A stretch of DNA of 64,000 nt from DASQFI01 sp035633215 (GCA_035633215.1 DASQFI010000054.1:222274-286273); one strand, 5' to 3'; shown: positions 1 to 8,212, counted from the first letter of the stretch. The notes: generated by a model from the sequence alone, not told the origin. Made by a program: numbers and translations.

Positions 1-551
1 ATGACGCCGCTATTTCGGTGCAATTCGACCTTGTCGAATACCGACTTTCGCACGAGACGAAAGTCGCAATCGACATCACGAACGCGGAGTCCGAACAGCA
101 GACTCACCGTATGGTGGTAGATGCGTCCGAGGATGACCCGATGCAGTGGATCCGATCGCGTGATCTTGTAGCCGTTGACGAGGTCGATGCTGTCCGTCAT
201 GCACGGCCAGAGCGCCTCGAGCTCGGATGGGTCGTACTGAGCGTCGCCGTCGGTGTAAAAGATCAGTTCTTTCCGCGCGCTCGCGAATCCCGAGCGAAGC
301 GCGCCGCCGTAGCCGCGATTTCGGGGGTGATGGACGACCCGCACCTCGGGGTACGCCCGTGCGAGTTCATCCGCGATTTCCGGCGTTCGATCCGCGCTTC
401 CGTCATTGACGATGATGATTTCGTAGTCCGGCGTCAGCCGCTGCGCCGCCTTGCAGGCCGCGATCACCAGGCTCGCGATCGTGGCGCTGTCGTTGTACGC
501 CGGGAAGAAGATGCTCAGCCCGGGGGGACGCTTGGGAGAAGGGGCTGGCAT
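1..551 (-). CDS. Family 2 glycosyltransferase (C-terminus outside window)
   Basis: This gene reads leftward from ATG at 551 and runs off the left edge, so about 183 N-terminal residues are visible. An in-frame ATG at 563 is an alternative start. The visible part has a GT-A fold signature: FFPAYNDSATI near the N-terminus, the nucleotide-binding VNDGSADRT, GYGGALRSGF, and the DxD-like DGDAQYDPSE. This layout is typical of DPM1/GtrB-like enzymes that transfer a sugar to a polyprenyl phosphate, or of family 2 enzymes that extend such glycans. The substrate cannot be told from sequence. It follows another glycosyltransferase gene by about 90 bp on the same strand, so it probably belongs to the same glycan locus. 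No stop or frameshift is seen in the visible part. Confidence 0.85.
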   Translation of the reverse strand, partial: MPAPSPKRPPGLSIFFPAYNDSATIASLVIAACKAAQRLTPDYEIIIVNDGSADRTPEIADELARAYPEVRVVHHPRNRGYGGALRSGFASARKELIFYTDGDAQYDPSELEALWPCMTDSIDLVNGYKITRSDPLHRVILGRIYHHTVSLLFGLRVRDVDCDFRLVRKSVFDKVELHRNSGV

Positions 552-640
552 ACGATTCCTCATGACGCTAACACGCCCCGCAAGGCCTCTCAATAAGTCG
601 GGAACTCGGCAGACTTCAATGTTGACCGACGCAGACTTTT

Positions 641-1861
641 TCAACCCTCTCGCGCGCGCTCGTATGCCGCTTCAAAACGCTCGGCGACGCGCGGCCAGCC
701 GAAATCGCGAATGACTCTGGCGCGCGCGGCCGTGCCGTATTCGCGCGCGCGTGCCGGATGTGAGAGGACGTCTCGAATGGCGTCGGCCAGCGCCTGGGAA
801 TCCCGTTCGACGACCAGGCGGCCGGTGACGCCGTCGTCGATCGCCTGCGGCAGGCCGCCGACGCGCGTGGCCACGACGGGGGTCGCCGTCGACAGCGCTT
901 CGAGCGCGAAATTCGGGAGCCCGTCCACGTTGCCCGCCTCGTCGCGCACCGAGGGCACCACCACGACGTCGGCGGCGGCCGAGAGCCGCCCGACATCGTC
1001 CTGCGACCGCAAGCCAATCAGGCGCACCCGGCCCGATCCGGCCGTCTCCGCCCGCGCCCGCAGCTCGTCGCGGAGGTCGCCTTCGCCGGCAATGACGACC
1101 TGGAGCGTGGGGAAGGCCGCGGCCAGGGCGCCGGCCGCATCTATCAAGTGCTCGAAGCCCTTTTTGCGGACGAGGCGGCCGGCGCTGACCACGAGCGGCG
1201 CGTCGCCGACGCCGAGCTCGCGACGCACCTCGTCCCGCACGCGCGCGTTGGGCGCAAAGCGCGTCGAGTCGACGCCGTACGGCACCGTTTCCGTTCGTCC
1301 GGCATCGGCTCCGAGATTGATCGAGCGCAACCGCAGATCTTCGCTGCACGCGGTGACCCAGCCGGCGCGCCGCAGCGCCGTCCGCGCCGCCGTCCGCGCC
1401 GCCGGGTTGCGCTCGGCGACGAAGACGTCCGATCCGTGCACGCTCACGACGAGCGGCAGTCCATGAGAGGCGAGTGACGCGATGAGGCCGCCGGGAATGA
1501 CCCAGTGCGCATGGAGGATGGTCGCCCGGCGTTTCTGCGCCACTCGCATGGTTTTCCAGGACCCGCTGGCGACCGCGAGCGGCGCCATCATCCATGCCGC
1601 CAGACGGAGTTGCGTATCGGCGCGCAGACCCGTGGCGTAGCCAAACACGTTGAGTGGGGCGACCGGCGCGTATCGAAAGAAGTGAAAGTGCACGCCGGCG
1701 TCGACCTTCGGACGATTGAGCGCCGGATGCCACGGCGCAACGAGGTGCACTTCGTGCCCGCGCGCGGCGATGCCTTTCGCGATGGGCTCGATGAAGCTGC
1801 CGACGCCGTCGCCGGGAAAGCGCGGGTAGGACGTCGTGACCATCACAACGACGTGGCGCAT
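641..1861 (-). CDS. Family 4 (GT1/GT4-type) glycosyltransferase
   Basis: This 406-residue protein has a two-Rossmann GT-B architecture. The N-terminal half holds MVTTSYPRFPGDGVGSFI and VVSVHGSDVF, the acceptor-side glycine-rich and HGSD signatures. The C-terminal half holds SAGRLVRKKGFEHLI and the donor-binding EALSTATPVVATRVGG with its EX7E-type spacing. Such enzymes use NDP-sugars to extend lipid-linked or exported glycans at the cytoplasmic face of the membrane. The start is an ATG 18 bp beyond a long inverted repeat, with only a weak ribosome site (ATAAGG). That repeat separates it from the five tightly coupled genes upstream, so it may be expressed at a different level. Sugar specificity is unknown. 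Confidence 0.88.
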   Translation of the reverse strand: MRHVVVMVTTSYPRFPGDGVGSFIEPIAKGIAARGHEVHLVAPWHPALNRPKVDAGVHFHFFRYAPVAPLNVFGYATGLRADTQLRLAAWMMAPLAVASGSWKTMRVAQKRRATILHAHWVIPGGLIASLASHGLPLVVSVHGSDVFVAERNPAARTAARTALRRAGWVTACSEDLRLRSINLGADAGRTETVPYGVDSTRFAPNARVRDEVRRELGVGDAPLVVSAGRLVRKKGFEHLIDAAGALAAAFPTLQVVIAGEGDLRDELRARAETAGSGRVRLIGLRSQDDVGRLSAAADVVVVPSVRDEAGNVDGLPNFALEALSTATPVVATRVGGLPQAIDDGVTGRLVVERDSQALADAIRDVLSHPARAREYGTAARARVIRDFGWPRVAERFEAAYERAREG

Positions 1862-1882
1862 GGCCTTATCGAATCCCGGAAA

Positions 1883-1966
1883 TCACTTGACTTGACGTGG
1901 TAGGCTGCGCGCCCCAATCACCGTTCGCATGGGCGCGCGCCGACGATACCACGTCAAGTCAAGTGA
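1883..1966. repeat. 20-bp perfect inverted repeat with nested GC stem
   Basis: The arms are 1883-1902 (TCACTTGACTTGACGTGGTA) and 1947-1966, exact reverse complements. A second stem, GCGCGCCC/GGGCGCGC, sits inside at 1907-1914 and 1931-1938. The right arm contains the TGA stop codon of the upstream gene (1959-1961), and the left arm lies 21 bp before the start of the next gene. There is no T-run, so it is not a classical intrinsic terminator. It may act as an mRNA-stabilising or attenuating structure between the two genes. Confidence 0.85.
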
Positions 1967-2699
1967 CTTTCCGCGTGGATGACGTCCGGTTCACCCGGCC
2001 GCCGCCAAGGACCAGCCGCCACGGGGTCCACAGCGATTCGGTCAGGACCGACGTCGATACCTTCGAGTATCCCTCCTGGCGCTCCACGAAGACGATCGGA
2101 ACCTCGCCGATGCGGCACCCGCTCCGGGCCGCCTGGTACAGCATCTCGGTGAGGAACGCGTATCCACTGGCGCGCGGGTCATGGATCGGCAGCCTGGCCA
2201 GGGCCTCGCGCCGCCACATCCGGAAGCCGCTGGTGCAGTCGTTCGGCGAGAGGCCCGTCACGGTCCGGATGTACCGATTGGCGAACGCGCTCAGGGCGAT
2301 CCGATGCACGGGCCAGTTGACGACGCTGACGCCGCGCGTGTATCGCGATCCGATCACCAGGTCGAACTGGTCCAGCGCCGCGCGCAGGTCGGGCAGGTAT
2401 TTCGGATCGTGCGAGAGGTCGGCGTCCATCTGCCCGATCGCATCCGCATTCGTGGCCAGGGCCTGCTTCAGGCCATCGACGTACGCGCGTCCAAGGCCGC
2501 GCGGGCCGGTGCGGTGCATGACCTCCATCCGGCCGGCATACCTCGACGCGGCCATCGCATCGGCCATCGCCCCCGTCCCGTCGGGCGAGGCATCGTCGAC
2601 GACCAGCAGACGAGTCCACTCGTGCCGCAGGATGCCCTCGGTCACGCGCTCGAGGTTCGGGCGCTCGTTGTACGTCGGCAGGACGATGAGAACGTTCAA
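1959..2699 (-). CDS. Polyprenol monophosphomannose synthase-like GT2
   Basis: This 246-residue cytosolic family 2 glycosyltransferase resembles bacterial and archaeal polyprenol-phosphate mannose synthases (DPM1/Ppm1). Visible motifs are LPTYNERPNL at the N-terminus, VVDDASPDGT, GPRGLGRAY, the metal-binding MDADLSHDPKYLP, GSRYTRG and the acceptor-side TSGFRMWRRE. No C-terminal membrane segments are present, as in soluble family members. The start is assigned to TTG at 2699 because it overlaps the upstream TGA as TTGA, giving coupling, and because the conserved N-terminus begins directly after it. The upstream gene is a GT-C transferase of the kind that uses polyprenyl-phosphate sugars, so the two may form a donor-making and donor-using pair. 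The use of mannose is family knowledge only. Confidence 0.85.
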   Translation of the reverse strand: MNVLIVLPTYNERPNLERVTEGILRHEWTRLLVVDDASPDGTGAMADAMAASRYAGRMEVMHRTGPRGLGRAYVDGLKQALATNADAIGQMDADLSHDPKYLPDLRAALDQFDLVIGSRYTRGVSVVNWPVHRIALSAFANRYIRTVTGLSPNDCTSGFRMWRREALARLPIHDPRASGYAFLTEMLYQAARSGCRIGEVPIVFVERQEGYSKVSTSVLTESLWTPWRLVLGGGRVNRTSSTRKVT

Positions 2700-3925
2700 G
2701 CCCGGCCCTCGGCGTCGTGACGAGAGGCAAAGGCGGCGCCGGCGCAGATGACCAGCGCCGGATCGATCACCGGAATCCTGAATCGTTCCTGCGGAAAAAA
2801 GATCAGGCACGTCGCGATCGCGGATCCGACGAGCAGCCAGAGCCCGGGCGTCCGGGCGCGCCGCGGGCCGAGACGAGCGAGACCAATCAACGCGATCGGC
2901 AGCGCCAGACCGTAGGACAGGACGGAGGCGCCGTAGTACAGGCGCGAATGAAGGGTGTACGACGGGCCGATCGGCAGGACGAGGTAGAACGCCTTTCGGA
3001 TCTCGAGCCACACCCAGTCGATCGGGTGGGATCGCATCCAGGCGAGGGCCTCGCGATAGTAAACCGGCTCCATCGCTTCCTCGGAGAGCGCAGGGTGCTG
3101 ACGCCGTAATTCCTGACTCTCGAGCTTCAGATGGGGGTTCGCGGCCAGGTCGCCTTCGCCAATGGCGCGTGGATGGTTGCCGGTCCAGAACGTCACGCCG
3201 CCTTCGGTTGCCACCAGCACGAATCGCCCGTACTCGGAGATGTTGCGCAGCGTCCATGGCCCGATCACGATCGCGGCGGCCAGCCCCATCGCGAGCGCGG
3301 GCGTGAAGCGGCGGCGCCAGGCGAGCCATCCAAGCGCAAACGGCACGAAGAGCAGCATCGAGGGACGCACGAGAATGGCGATGCCGGTCAGCACCCCCGC
3401 GATGGCGGCCGGCTTCCACGCGGTGTCCTGACGCGCCTCGGCGGCGCGATCGAACCACCACACGACGAGCAGGCCCAGCGGCCACGCGATCGCTTCACTC
3501 CACGCGTACGACGCGACCCAGACGAGCGGCGGATACACGGCACCGAGGGCCGCGGCGATCGTGCCCGCGCGTGTGCCAACCAGCCGTGCCGCGAGGAGGC
3601 CGATCAGCACGACGCCGGCCGCGCCGACGATCGACTGCACGAGCTTCACGGACGCGGGAACCGAGCTCGTGACCGCGCGTCCGCCGCCGGCGAGCGCCAG
3701 AAACGCCGGATACCCTGGCGCGCGGCCGAACGGCTCCTGCGAGCTCGACAGGATCTCCTCGTCGTACACGAATCCGCGGCCGCTGGCGAGGCCCCGGGCG
3801 AGTGACAGGTATTCGCGTTCGTCCCGGGTGAGCGGCTGGTGGGTCCAGTAGCCGAAGCCGAACGCGAGTCGAAACCCGAGGCCGAGCGCGGCGGCAGCGA
3901 GGAGGGCCGACCTACTTGCGCCCAT
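2696..3925 (-). CDS. GT39/ArnT-like membrane glycosyltransferase (GT-C fold)
   Basis: This protein has 409 residues and about ten hydrophobic segments. Just after the first segment comes LTRDEREYLSLARGLASGRG, the acidic first periplasmic loop typical of PMT/ArnT (dolichyl-phosphate-mannose-protein mannosyltransferase) enzymes. These take a sugar from a polyprenyl-phosphate carrier and attach it to a protein or lipid on the periplasmic side. It starts at ATG 3925, overlapping the upstream GT2 by 14 bp, and its TGA overlaps the TTG start of the polyprenol-phosphate mannose synthase-like gene. The acceptor is unknown. It is somewhat short for the family, so the C-terminal periplasmic domain is minimal or absent. 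Confidence 0.8.
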   Translation of the reverse strand: MGASRSALLAAAALGLGFRLAFGFGYWTHQPLTRDEREYLSLARGLASGRGFVYDEEILSSSQEPFGRAPGYPAFLALAGGGRAVTSSVPASVKLVQSIVGAAGVVLIGLLAARLVGTRAGTIAAALGAVYPPLVWVASYAWSEAIAWPLGLLVVWWFDRAAEARQDTAWKPAAIAGVLTGIAILVRPSMLLFVPFALGWLAWRRRFTPALAMGLAAAIVIGPWTLRNISEYGRFVLVATEGGVTFWTGNHPRAIGEGDLAANPHLKLESQELRRQHPALSEEAMEPVYYREALAWMRSHPIDWVWLEIRKAFYLVLPIGPSYTLHSRLYYGASVLSYGLALPIALIGLARLGPRRARTPGLWLLVGSAIATCLIFFPQERFRIPVIDPALVICAGAAFASRHDAEGRA

Positions 3926-4772
3926 CGAAGCGCAGCGCCGCCACCTGGTCGGAGACGAGTCCCACGAGAAACACGATGACCGCGAACATGATCAGCAGCA
4001 CCGCGCCGTTCGGAATCTTGCCCTGGTCGACGATCGTGTAGATCGCGTACGCGGTGCCGGTGAGGAGCGAGACGATTGAGATCGGCAGGAAGACGCGGAG
4101 CGGGCTGAAAATCGTCATGACCCGGATCATGATGAGCAGGAATTTCGGACCGTCGCTCGAGAGACGGATCTTCGACGAGCCCACGCGCTGCCGCGCCTCC
4201 ACCGGCTCGAACGCGACGTTGTAACCGGCCCGGATGAATGCGAGCGTGGTCGTCGTCGGCGTCGAGAAGCCGTTCGGGAGCAGGTGGAGGAATTCGAGCA
4301 GGCACTCGCGGCGCGCGCCGCGAAAGCCCGAGGTGAGGTCGGGAATCTCGCGCTCGGTCAGGAAACTCGCCAGGCCGTTCAACATCGCATTGCCGACGCG
4401 ACGGGTGGCGCCGGCCTGCGTCCCGGGCGCGCGCGCCCCGACCACGAGGTCGTATTCGCCGAGCCGGGCCGCGAGCCGGACGGCGTCTGCCGGCCGATGC
4501 TGCCCGTCGCCGTCGATGATCAGGATGTAGTCGCCGGTCGCCGCGCGAATGCCGGTTTTCACTGCGGCGCCGTTGCCTTTCGTGTACGGATGCCTGAGCA
4601 CTCGTGCACCGGCAGCCGCGGCCTGCGCCGAGGTCTCATCGCTCGACCCGTCATCGACGACGAGAATCTCCGCCCACGCGGCGGCGCCGCCCAGCTCGCG
4701 CACGACCTCGCCGATCGCGCCAGCCTCGTTGCAGGCGGGGATCACGACCGAGACGGCGCGCGGGTCGGCCAT
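3912..4772 (-). CDS. Membrane-anchored GT2, polyprenyl-phosphate sugar synthase type
   Basis: The 286-residue protein has an N-terminal GT-A domain with VVIPACNEAGAIG, VVDDGSSDET, KGNGAAVKTGI and IIDGDGQHRP, followed by DLTSGFRGARRE. Two C-terminal hydrophobic segments (roughly residues 220-242 and 253-275) anchor it to the membrane. This is the layout of GtrB/ArnC-like enzymes that load a sugar onto undecaprenyl phosphate. The gene abuts its upstream neighbour with no gap (TAG followed directly by ATG), which argues for co-translation. It is a paralogue of the next GT2 upstream. The two probably act on different sugars or steps, but this cannot be decided here. Confidence 0.85.
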   Translation of the reverse strand: MADPRAVSVVIPACNEAGAIGEVVRELGGAAAWAEILVVDDGSSDETSAQAAAAGARVLRHPYTKGNGAAVKTGIRAATGDYILIIDGDGQHRPADAVRLAARLGEYDLVVGARAPGTQAGATRRVGNAMLNGLASFLTEREIPDLTSGFRGARRECLLEFLHLLPNGFSTPTTTTLAFIRAGYNVAFEPVEARQRVGSSKIRLSSDGPKFLLIMIRVMTIFSPLRVFLPISIVSLLTGTAYAIYTIVDQGKIPNGAVLLIMFAVIVFLVGLVSDQVAALRFDGRK

Positions 4773-5759
4773 CTATTTCGCTCCTGGCCGATCGCCTCGG
4801 TTGGAGCCCTCGCGATTCGCGAGCTCCATCCGGCGCACGCGATACAGGAGATCTTCGAGCAGCTTGCGTGTGCCGGAGATGACGTCGGCCACGAGGCCGA
4901 TGAGCACGACCTGGAACCCGACGATCATGAGCATCGCCGACAGAATCAGCGACTGGACTTTGCCGGCGCTGTCGTACGTGAACAGGTAGTAGTACAGGAA
5001 CCGCACGGAGATCGCGAACCCCACGAGAAAGATCGTGGTCCCGATGTACGTGAACACCTTGAGCGGCTCGTACATCGTGTAGATGCGGACGATCGTCGCC
5101 GCCGATCGCTTGACGTACGAGAAAACGTTGTCGAACAGCCGAGACGGCCGCGTCCGAGGATTCGTGGCGATCGCGACATGCGTCACGGCCATCCGCTGCT
5201 TTCCGGCCTGGATCAGCGATTCCAGCGTGTACGAGAAATCCGACACGATCGTCATCCGCAGCGCCGCCTCTCGCGTGTAGGCGCGAAACCCGCTCGTCGT
5301 GTCGGGCACCTGGGTGGCCGAGACCTGCCGGACCGCCCAGCTGCCGAGTCGCTGGAGGAACTTCCGCAGCCAGGACATGTGCGTGAGCTCGCGGATGTTG
5401 CGATCGCCGACGACGATGTCGGCGTCGCCGCGGAGGAGCGGTTCGAGCAGCCGCGGGATGTCGCGGCCCGAATACTGATTGTCGGCGTCGGTGTTGACGA
5501 TGAAATCCGCGCCGTGGCGCAGGCTGGCGTCGATCCCGGCGCTGAACGCCGCGGCCAGGCCCTTCCGCTGGCGAAACCGGATCACGTGCGTGACACCGTG
5601 CGCGCGCGCCACCTCGGCCGTGTTGTCCCGTGAGCCGTCGTCGATGACGAGGGTCTCGATGACGTCGATGCCCGGCATGGCGCGCGGCAGATCCGCGAGG
5701 GTCGCGGGCAGCGTGTCCGCCTCGTTCAGGCAGGGGATCTGGATGATGAGCTTCGTCAC
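4773..5759 (-). CDS. Membrane-anchored GT2 glycosyltransferase
   Basis: This 328-residue protein has a GT-A domain with IQIPCLNEADTLP, VIDDGSRDNTAE, KGLAAAFSAGID, NTDADNQYSG and VGDRNIRE, then TTSGFRAYTREA. Two C-terminal hydrophobic segments follow (about residues 238-263 and 275-298). The start is a GTG one base after the upstream TGA. It belongs to the broad DPM1-like family that builds polyprenyl-phosphate-linked sugars or transfers from them. The NTDADNQY motif is a recognised variant of the DxD metal site. It sits between a GT4 gene and another GT2 in one operon. Confidence 0.85.
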   Translation of the reverse strand: MTKLIIQIPCLNEADTLPATLADLPRAMPGIDVIETLVIDDGSRDNTAEVARAHGVTHVIRFRQRKGLAAAFSAGIDASLRHGADFIVNTDADNQYSGRDIPRLLEPLLRGDADIVVGDRNIRELTHMSWLRKFLQRLGSWAVRQVSATQVPDTTSGFRAYTREAALRMTIVSDFSYTLESLIQAGKQRMAVTHVAIATNPRTRPSRLFDNVFSYVKRSAATIVRIYTMYEPLKVFTYIGTTIFLVGFAISVRFLYYYLFTYDSAGKVQSLILSAMLMIVGFQVVLIGLVADVISGTRKLLEDLLYRVRRMELANREGSNRGDRPGAK

Positions 5760-5760
5760 C

Positions 5761-6843
5761 TCACGCTCCGTTCGGCGTCACGAGTCGATCGATGACGCCG
5801 TCCCAGGTAATCGTGCGGGCGCGATCGTATCCCGCCTGACCCTGCGCGGCGGCGCGGGCCGGATCGGCGTGCAGCCGGCCGATGGCCTCCCCGAGCGCCG
5901 CCGGATCGGGCGGGCAGACCCAGCCGTTCACGCCGTCGACCACGAACTCGTTCGGGCCGCCGGCGTCTGTCGTCGTCACGACCGGCTTGTGCGCGAGGAA
6001 CGCCTCGAGCGTCACGTAGCCGTAGTCCTCGTCGTACGGCGGAAACACGACCGCGAGCGCGCGTGCGTAGAGCTCGATGATGTCGTCGTCGCTCACTTCG
6101 CCGAGAAAGCGCACGCGATCGCTGACACCGAGCGACGCGGCCAGCGAGTCGAGCGCGGTCCGCTGTGTGCCGGTGCCGGCCACGACGAGCGACACCTCGC
6201 GCGGCGCGTGCGCCAGGGCGTTGACCGCGAGGTCGACGCGTTTCACCGACTCGAGCCGGCCCACCGAGAGCACGTACGGCTCGGCCGGCCCGGGATGGAG
6301 CCGCGAGGCGAGCCGCGGCGGATGGTACAGCGGCTCGGCCGAGAGGCCGTTGAACCGCTTGACGCGCGCGGCCGTGTTCGCCGAGTTGGCGTAGACGTGG
6401 CGGCACTCGGCGAGCATCGCCTGGTCGAGCGCGACGATCCGCTCGCGCAGCGCGACGTCGTCTTCCGTGTGAGCGAAGTCGCTGAACGGCGTTCCCGCGA
6501 GCTCGTACGCGGCGCGGTGCTGATGAATCAGCCACGCCACCTTGTTCGGGTGCCGGACGAAATAGGTCGGAAATTTCGTCGCAATCACGAGATCGATCGG
6601 CCGGCCGTTGCTCTCGCTCAAATCGAGCATGCGCCACGCCGCCGCGTGCGTCAGGATCTCCGCCTTCGGGTACCACTTGAATGGGACGCTCACGAGCTCG
6701 GCGTCGTGTCCGTGCGCGCGCAGCTGACGAACCAGCTCGCGAACGTGCGCTTCGGCGCCGCCCTGCACGAATGGCACCTGCGCTTCGCAGACGAGCACGG
6801 TGCGGGCCGAAGTCTCTTTTTTCAACGCTCGCGGGGACCCCAC
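5761..6843 (-). CDS. Family 4 glycosyltransferase, first gene of the glycan operon
   Basis: The 360-residue GT-B enzyme has VPFVQGGAEAHVREL near the N-terminus (the glycine-rich acceptor loop). Its C-terminal half has SVGRLESVKRVDL, FLGEVSDDDI and TTDAGGPNEFVVDG, the donor-sugar site. It is the most upstream member of a five-gene run in which every junction is abutting or overlapping. The longest reading starts at GTG 6843. A TTG at 6825 (reading LKKETS) is an equally plausible start, because the first six residues would be encoded by a GC-rich repeat that seems to be non-coding elsewhere. No clear ribosome site was seen. Confidence 0.85.
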   Translation of the reverse strand: MGSPRALKKETSARTVLVCEAQVPFVQGGAEAHVRELVRQLRAHGHDAELVSVPFKWYPKAEILTHAAAWRMLDLSESNGRPIDLVIATKFPTYFVRHPNKVAWLIHQHRAAYELAGTPFSDFAHTEDDVALRERIVALDQAMLAECRHVYANSANTAARVKRFNGLSAEPLYHPPRLASRLHPGPAEPYVLSVGRLESVKRVDLAVNALAHAPREVSLVVAGTGTQRTALDSLAASLGVSDRVRFLGEVSDDDIIELYARALAVVFPPYDEDYGYVTLEAFLAHKPVVTTTDAGGPNEFVVDGVNGWVCPPDPAALGEAIGRLHADPARAAAQGQAGYDRARTITWDGVIDRLVTPNGA

Positions 6844-6907
6844 CCCCGCTCCCGCCTCCGCCGAGGCTACGGCGGGGTTCGCCGAAGCGCCTACGGCGCG
6901 AAGGCGG
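6831..6907. repeat. GC-rich palindromic repeat cluster
   Basis: Three adjoining palindromic pieces fill most of the gap between the glycan operon and ychF. GCGGGGACCCCACCCCCGC (6831-6849) recurs almost unchanged, in inverse orientation, at 31929-31946. CCCGCC...GGCGGG (6851-6876) and CGCCGAAGCGC...GCGCGAAGGCGG (6880-6907) match the palindromes at 22277-22306 and 42669-42698. They look like members of dispersed REP-like families. The remainder of the gap up to 6973 shows nothing recognisable. Confidence 0.7.
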
Positions 6908-6973
6908 CCGCTCGCGCTCCGGCGCTCGAAGACTCGCTATCCTCGCGCGGGCCGCGGGCGCACGAATCCTATC

Positions 6974-8050
6974 TCAGGTCGCGTGGCGGAACGTGATGAC
7001 GTCGCCGTCCTTGACGGGATACTCCTTGCCTTCGAGCCGCAGCTCGCCATGCTCGCGGCACGCGGCGAGCGATCCGCGCGCGAGCAGGTCGTCGCAGCGC
7101 ACCACTTCGGCGCGAATGAACCCACGCTGAATGTCCGAGTGAATCGTGCCGGCGGCTTCTTCCGCGCGCGTATCGCGCGGAATCGACCACGCCCGGCATT
7201 CGTCCTCGCCGACCGTGAAAAACGAGATGTAGCCGAGCAGATCGTACGCCGCGCGAATGATGCGATCGAGTCCCGACTGGCGCAGTCCCAAGTCCGCCAT
7301 GAACGCACGCGCGTCCTCCGGATCGAGCTGCGCGATCTCGAGCTCGATCTTCGCGCACACGCCGACGATGCCGGCGCCGGACGCGTGAAGAAAGCCGGCG
7401 AGCTCGGGAAGCGTCGACACCTTTTCCGCATTCCCCGCGTCGCCTTCATCGACATTCACGACGAGCAGCAGCGGCTTCGCCGAGAGCAACTGAAATCCGC
7501 GGAGGCGACGCGCGTCGTCGCCCGCGATGCCGAGCGTGCGAATCGCGCGTCCCGCGTCGAGCGTGTCGCGCGCGCGCATGAGGACTTCCTGTTCCTTCTT
7601 CAACTCCGCCGCGGGCGTTTTCTTCAAATCCTTGTCGAGACGCTCGAGCCGTCGCTCGACGACGCCGAGGTCCGCGAGGATCAACTCGTCCTCGACCGCG
7701 CGCGCATCCCGCGCGAGATCGATCGACTGCAGCGGGTGCGGCACGGCGTCGTCGCGAAATGCGCGCACCACGTGCAGCAGCGCGTCGGCGTTGCGATACG
7801 CGACGACGTCGTAGAGCGTTTTCGTCTCGCCGCGCGCGGCGCCGATGTCCGCGAATTCCACGGTGGCCGGCACGCGCTTCTCGGGTTGGAAGAGCGCGGT
7901 CAGCCGGTCGAGCCGATCGTCGGGCACCTTGGAGATGCCGACGTGGGCCTCACCCTTGCCGGCCTTCGGCGCGGCGTGAACGCTCGTCAGGAGCTGGAAG
8001 AGAGTGGTCTTACCCGAGGTCGGAAGACCGACCAGTCCGGCGCGCAGCAT
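6974..8050 (-). CDS. ychF: YchF family ATPase (Obg-related), divergent form
   Basis: This 358-residue protein has a P-loop near the N-terminus (GLVGLPTSGKTTLF) and the family's NVDE element (LLLVVNVDEGDAG), which replaces NKxD and makes YchF prefer ATP over GTP. A central coiled region follows, then a C-terminal TGS domain ending EYPVKDGDVITFRHAT. YchF binds ribosomes and affects stress responses. Compared with the usual GLPNVGKST and DIAGLVKGA, the P-loop and the switch II segment (FADIGAARGE) are clearly altered, so this is a divergent subfamily. The gene is divergent from the dcw cluster, with 166 bp between the two start codons. Confidence 0.85.
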   Translation of the reverse strand: MLRAGLVGLPTSGKTTLFQLLTSVHAAPKAGKGEAHVGISKVPDDRLDRLTALFQPEKRVPATVEFADIGAARGETKTLYDVVAYRNADALLHVVRAFRDDAVPHPLQSIDLARDARAVEDELILADLGVVERRLERLDKDLKKTPAAELKKEQEVLMRARDTLDAGRAIRTLGIAGDDARRLRGFQLLSAKPLLLVVNVDEGDAGNAEKVSTLPELAGFLHASGAGIVGVCAKIELEIAQLDPEDARAFMADLGLRQSGLDRIIRAAYDLLGYISFFTVGEDECRAWSIPRDTRAEEAAGTIHSDIQRGFIRAEVVRCDDLLARGSLAACREHGELRLEGKEYPVKDGDVITFRHAT

Positions 8051-8155
8051 GTCCGGGCGTGGATGGTACCACGCGACCTAACTTTCGCTTAATTTTCGAA
8101 GAGAGAAAAAGTAGCGAAACAAAGACGTAAGTCGTGGATTTCCTGTACTTTACGA

Positions 8156-8184
8156 TTGACAGCCCCCGGGTGTACCTCTACCAT
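8156..8184 (+). promoter_or_regulatory. Sigma-70 promoter of the dcw cluster
   Basis: TTGACA at 8156-8161 is a perfect -35 box. After a 17-bp spacer comes TACCAT at 8179-8184, a 4/6 match to the -10 consensus. Transcription would begin near 8191, inside the MraZ box array and about 26 nt before the mraZ start. This position rules out the longer mraZ reading from GTG 8187. Confidence 0.75.
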
Positions 8185-8187
8185 TCG

Positions 8188-8212
8188 TGGACCTGGTTGG
8201 AGTCGGGTGGAG
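8188..8212 (+). promoter_or_regulatory. MraZ operator: three TGGAN boxes with 10-bp period
   Basis: The sequence reads TGGAC (8188), TGGAG (8198) and TGGAG (8208), each separated by exactly 5 bp. MraZ is known to bind three direct TGGGN repeats with 5-bp spacers ahead of its own operon in E. coli. Here the third G is A in all three boxes. The array overlaps the expected transcription start, and its last box overlaps the ribosome site, so binding should repress the operon. Confidence 0.72.

Noticed and set aside
18..596. Plus-strand frame at the left edge
   Set aside because: The minus strand carries a clear glycosyltransferase with family motifs over the same bases. The plus-strand product has no motif.
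5479..6996. Long plus-strand frame opposite the GT2 and GT4 genes
   Set aside because: It is a shadow of two genes with intact glycosyltransferase motifs on the minus strand, with low-complexity composition.
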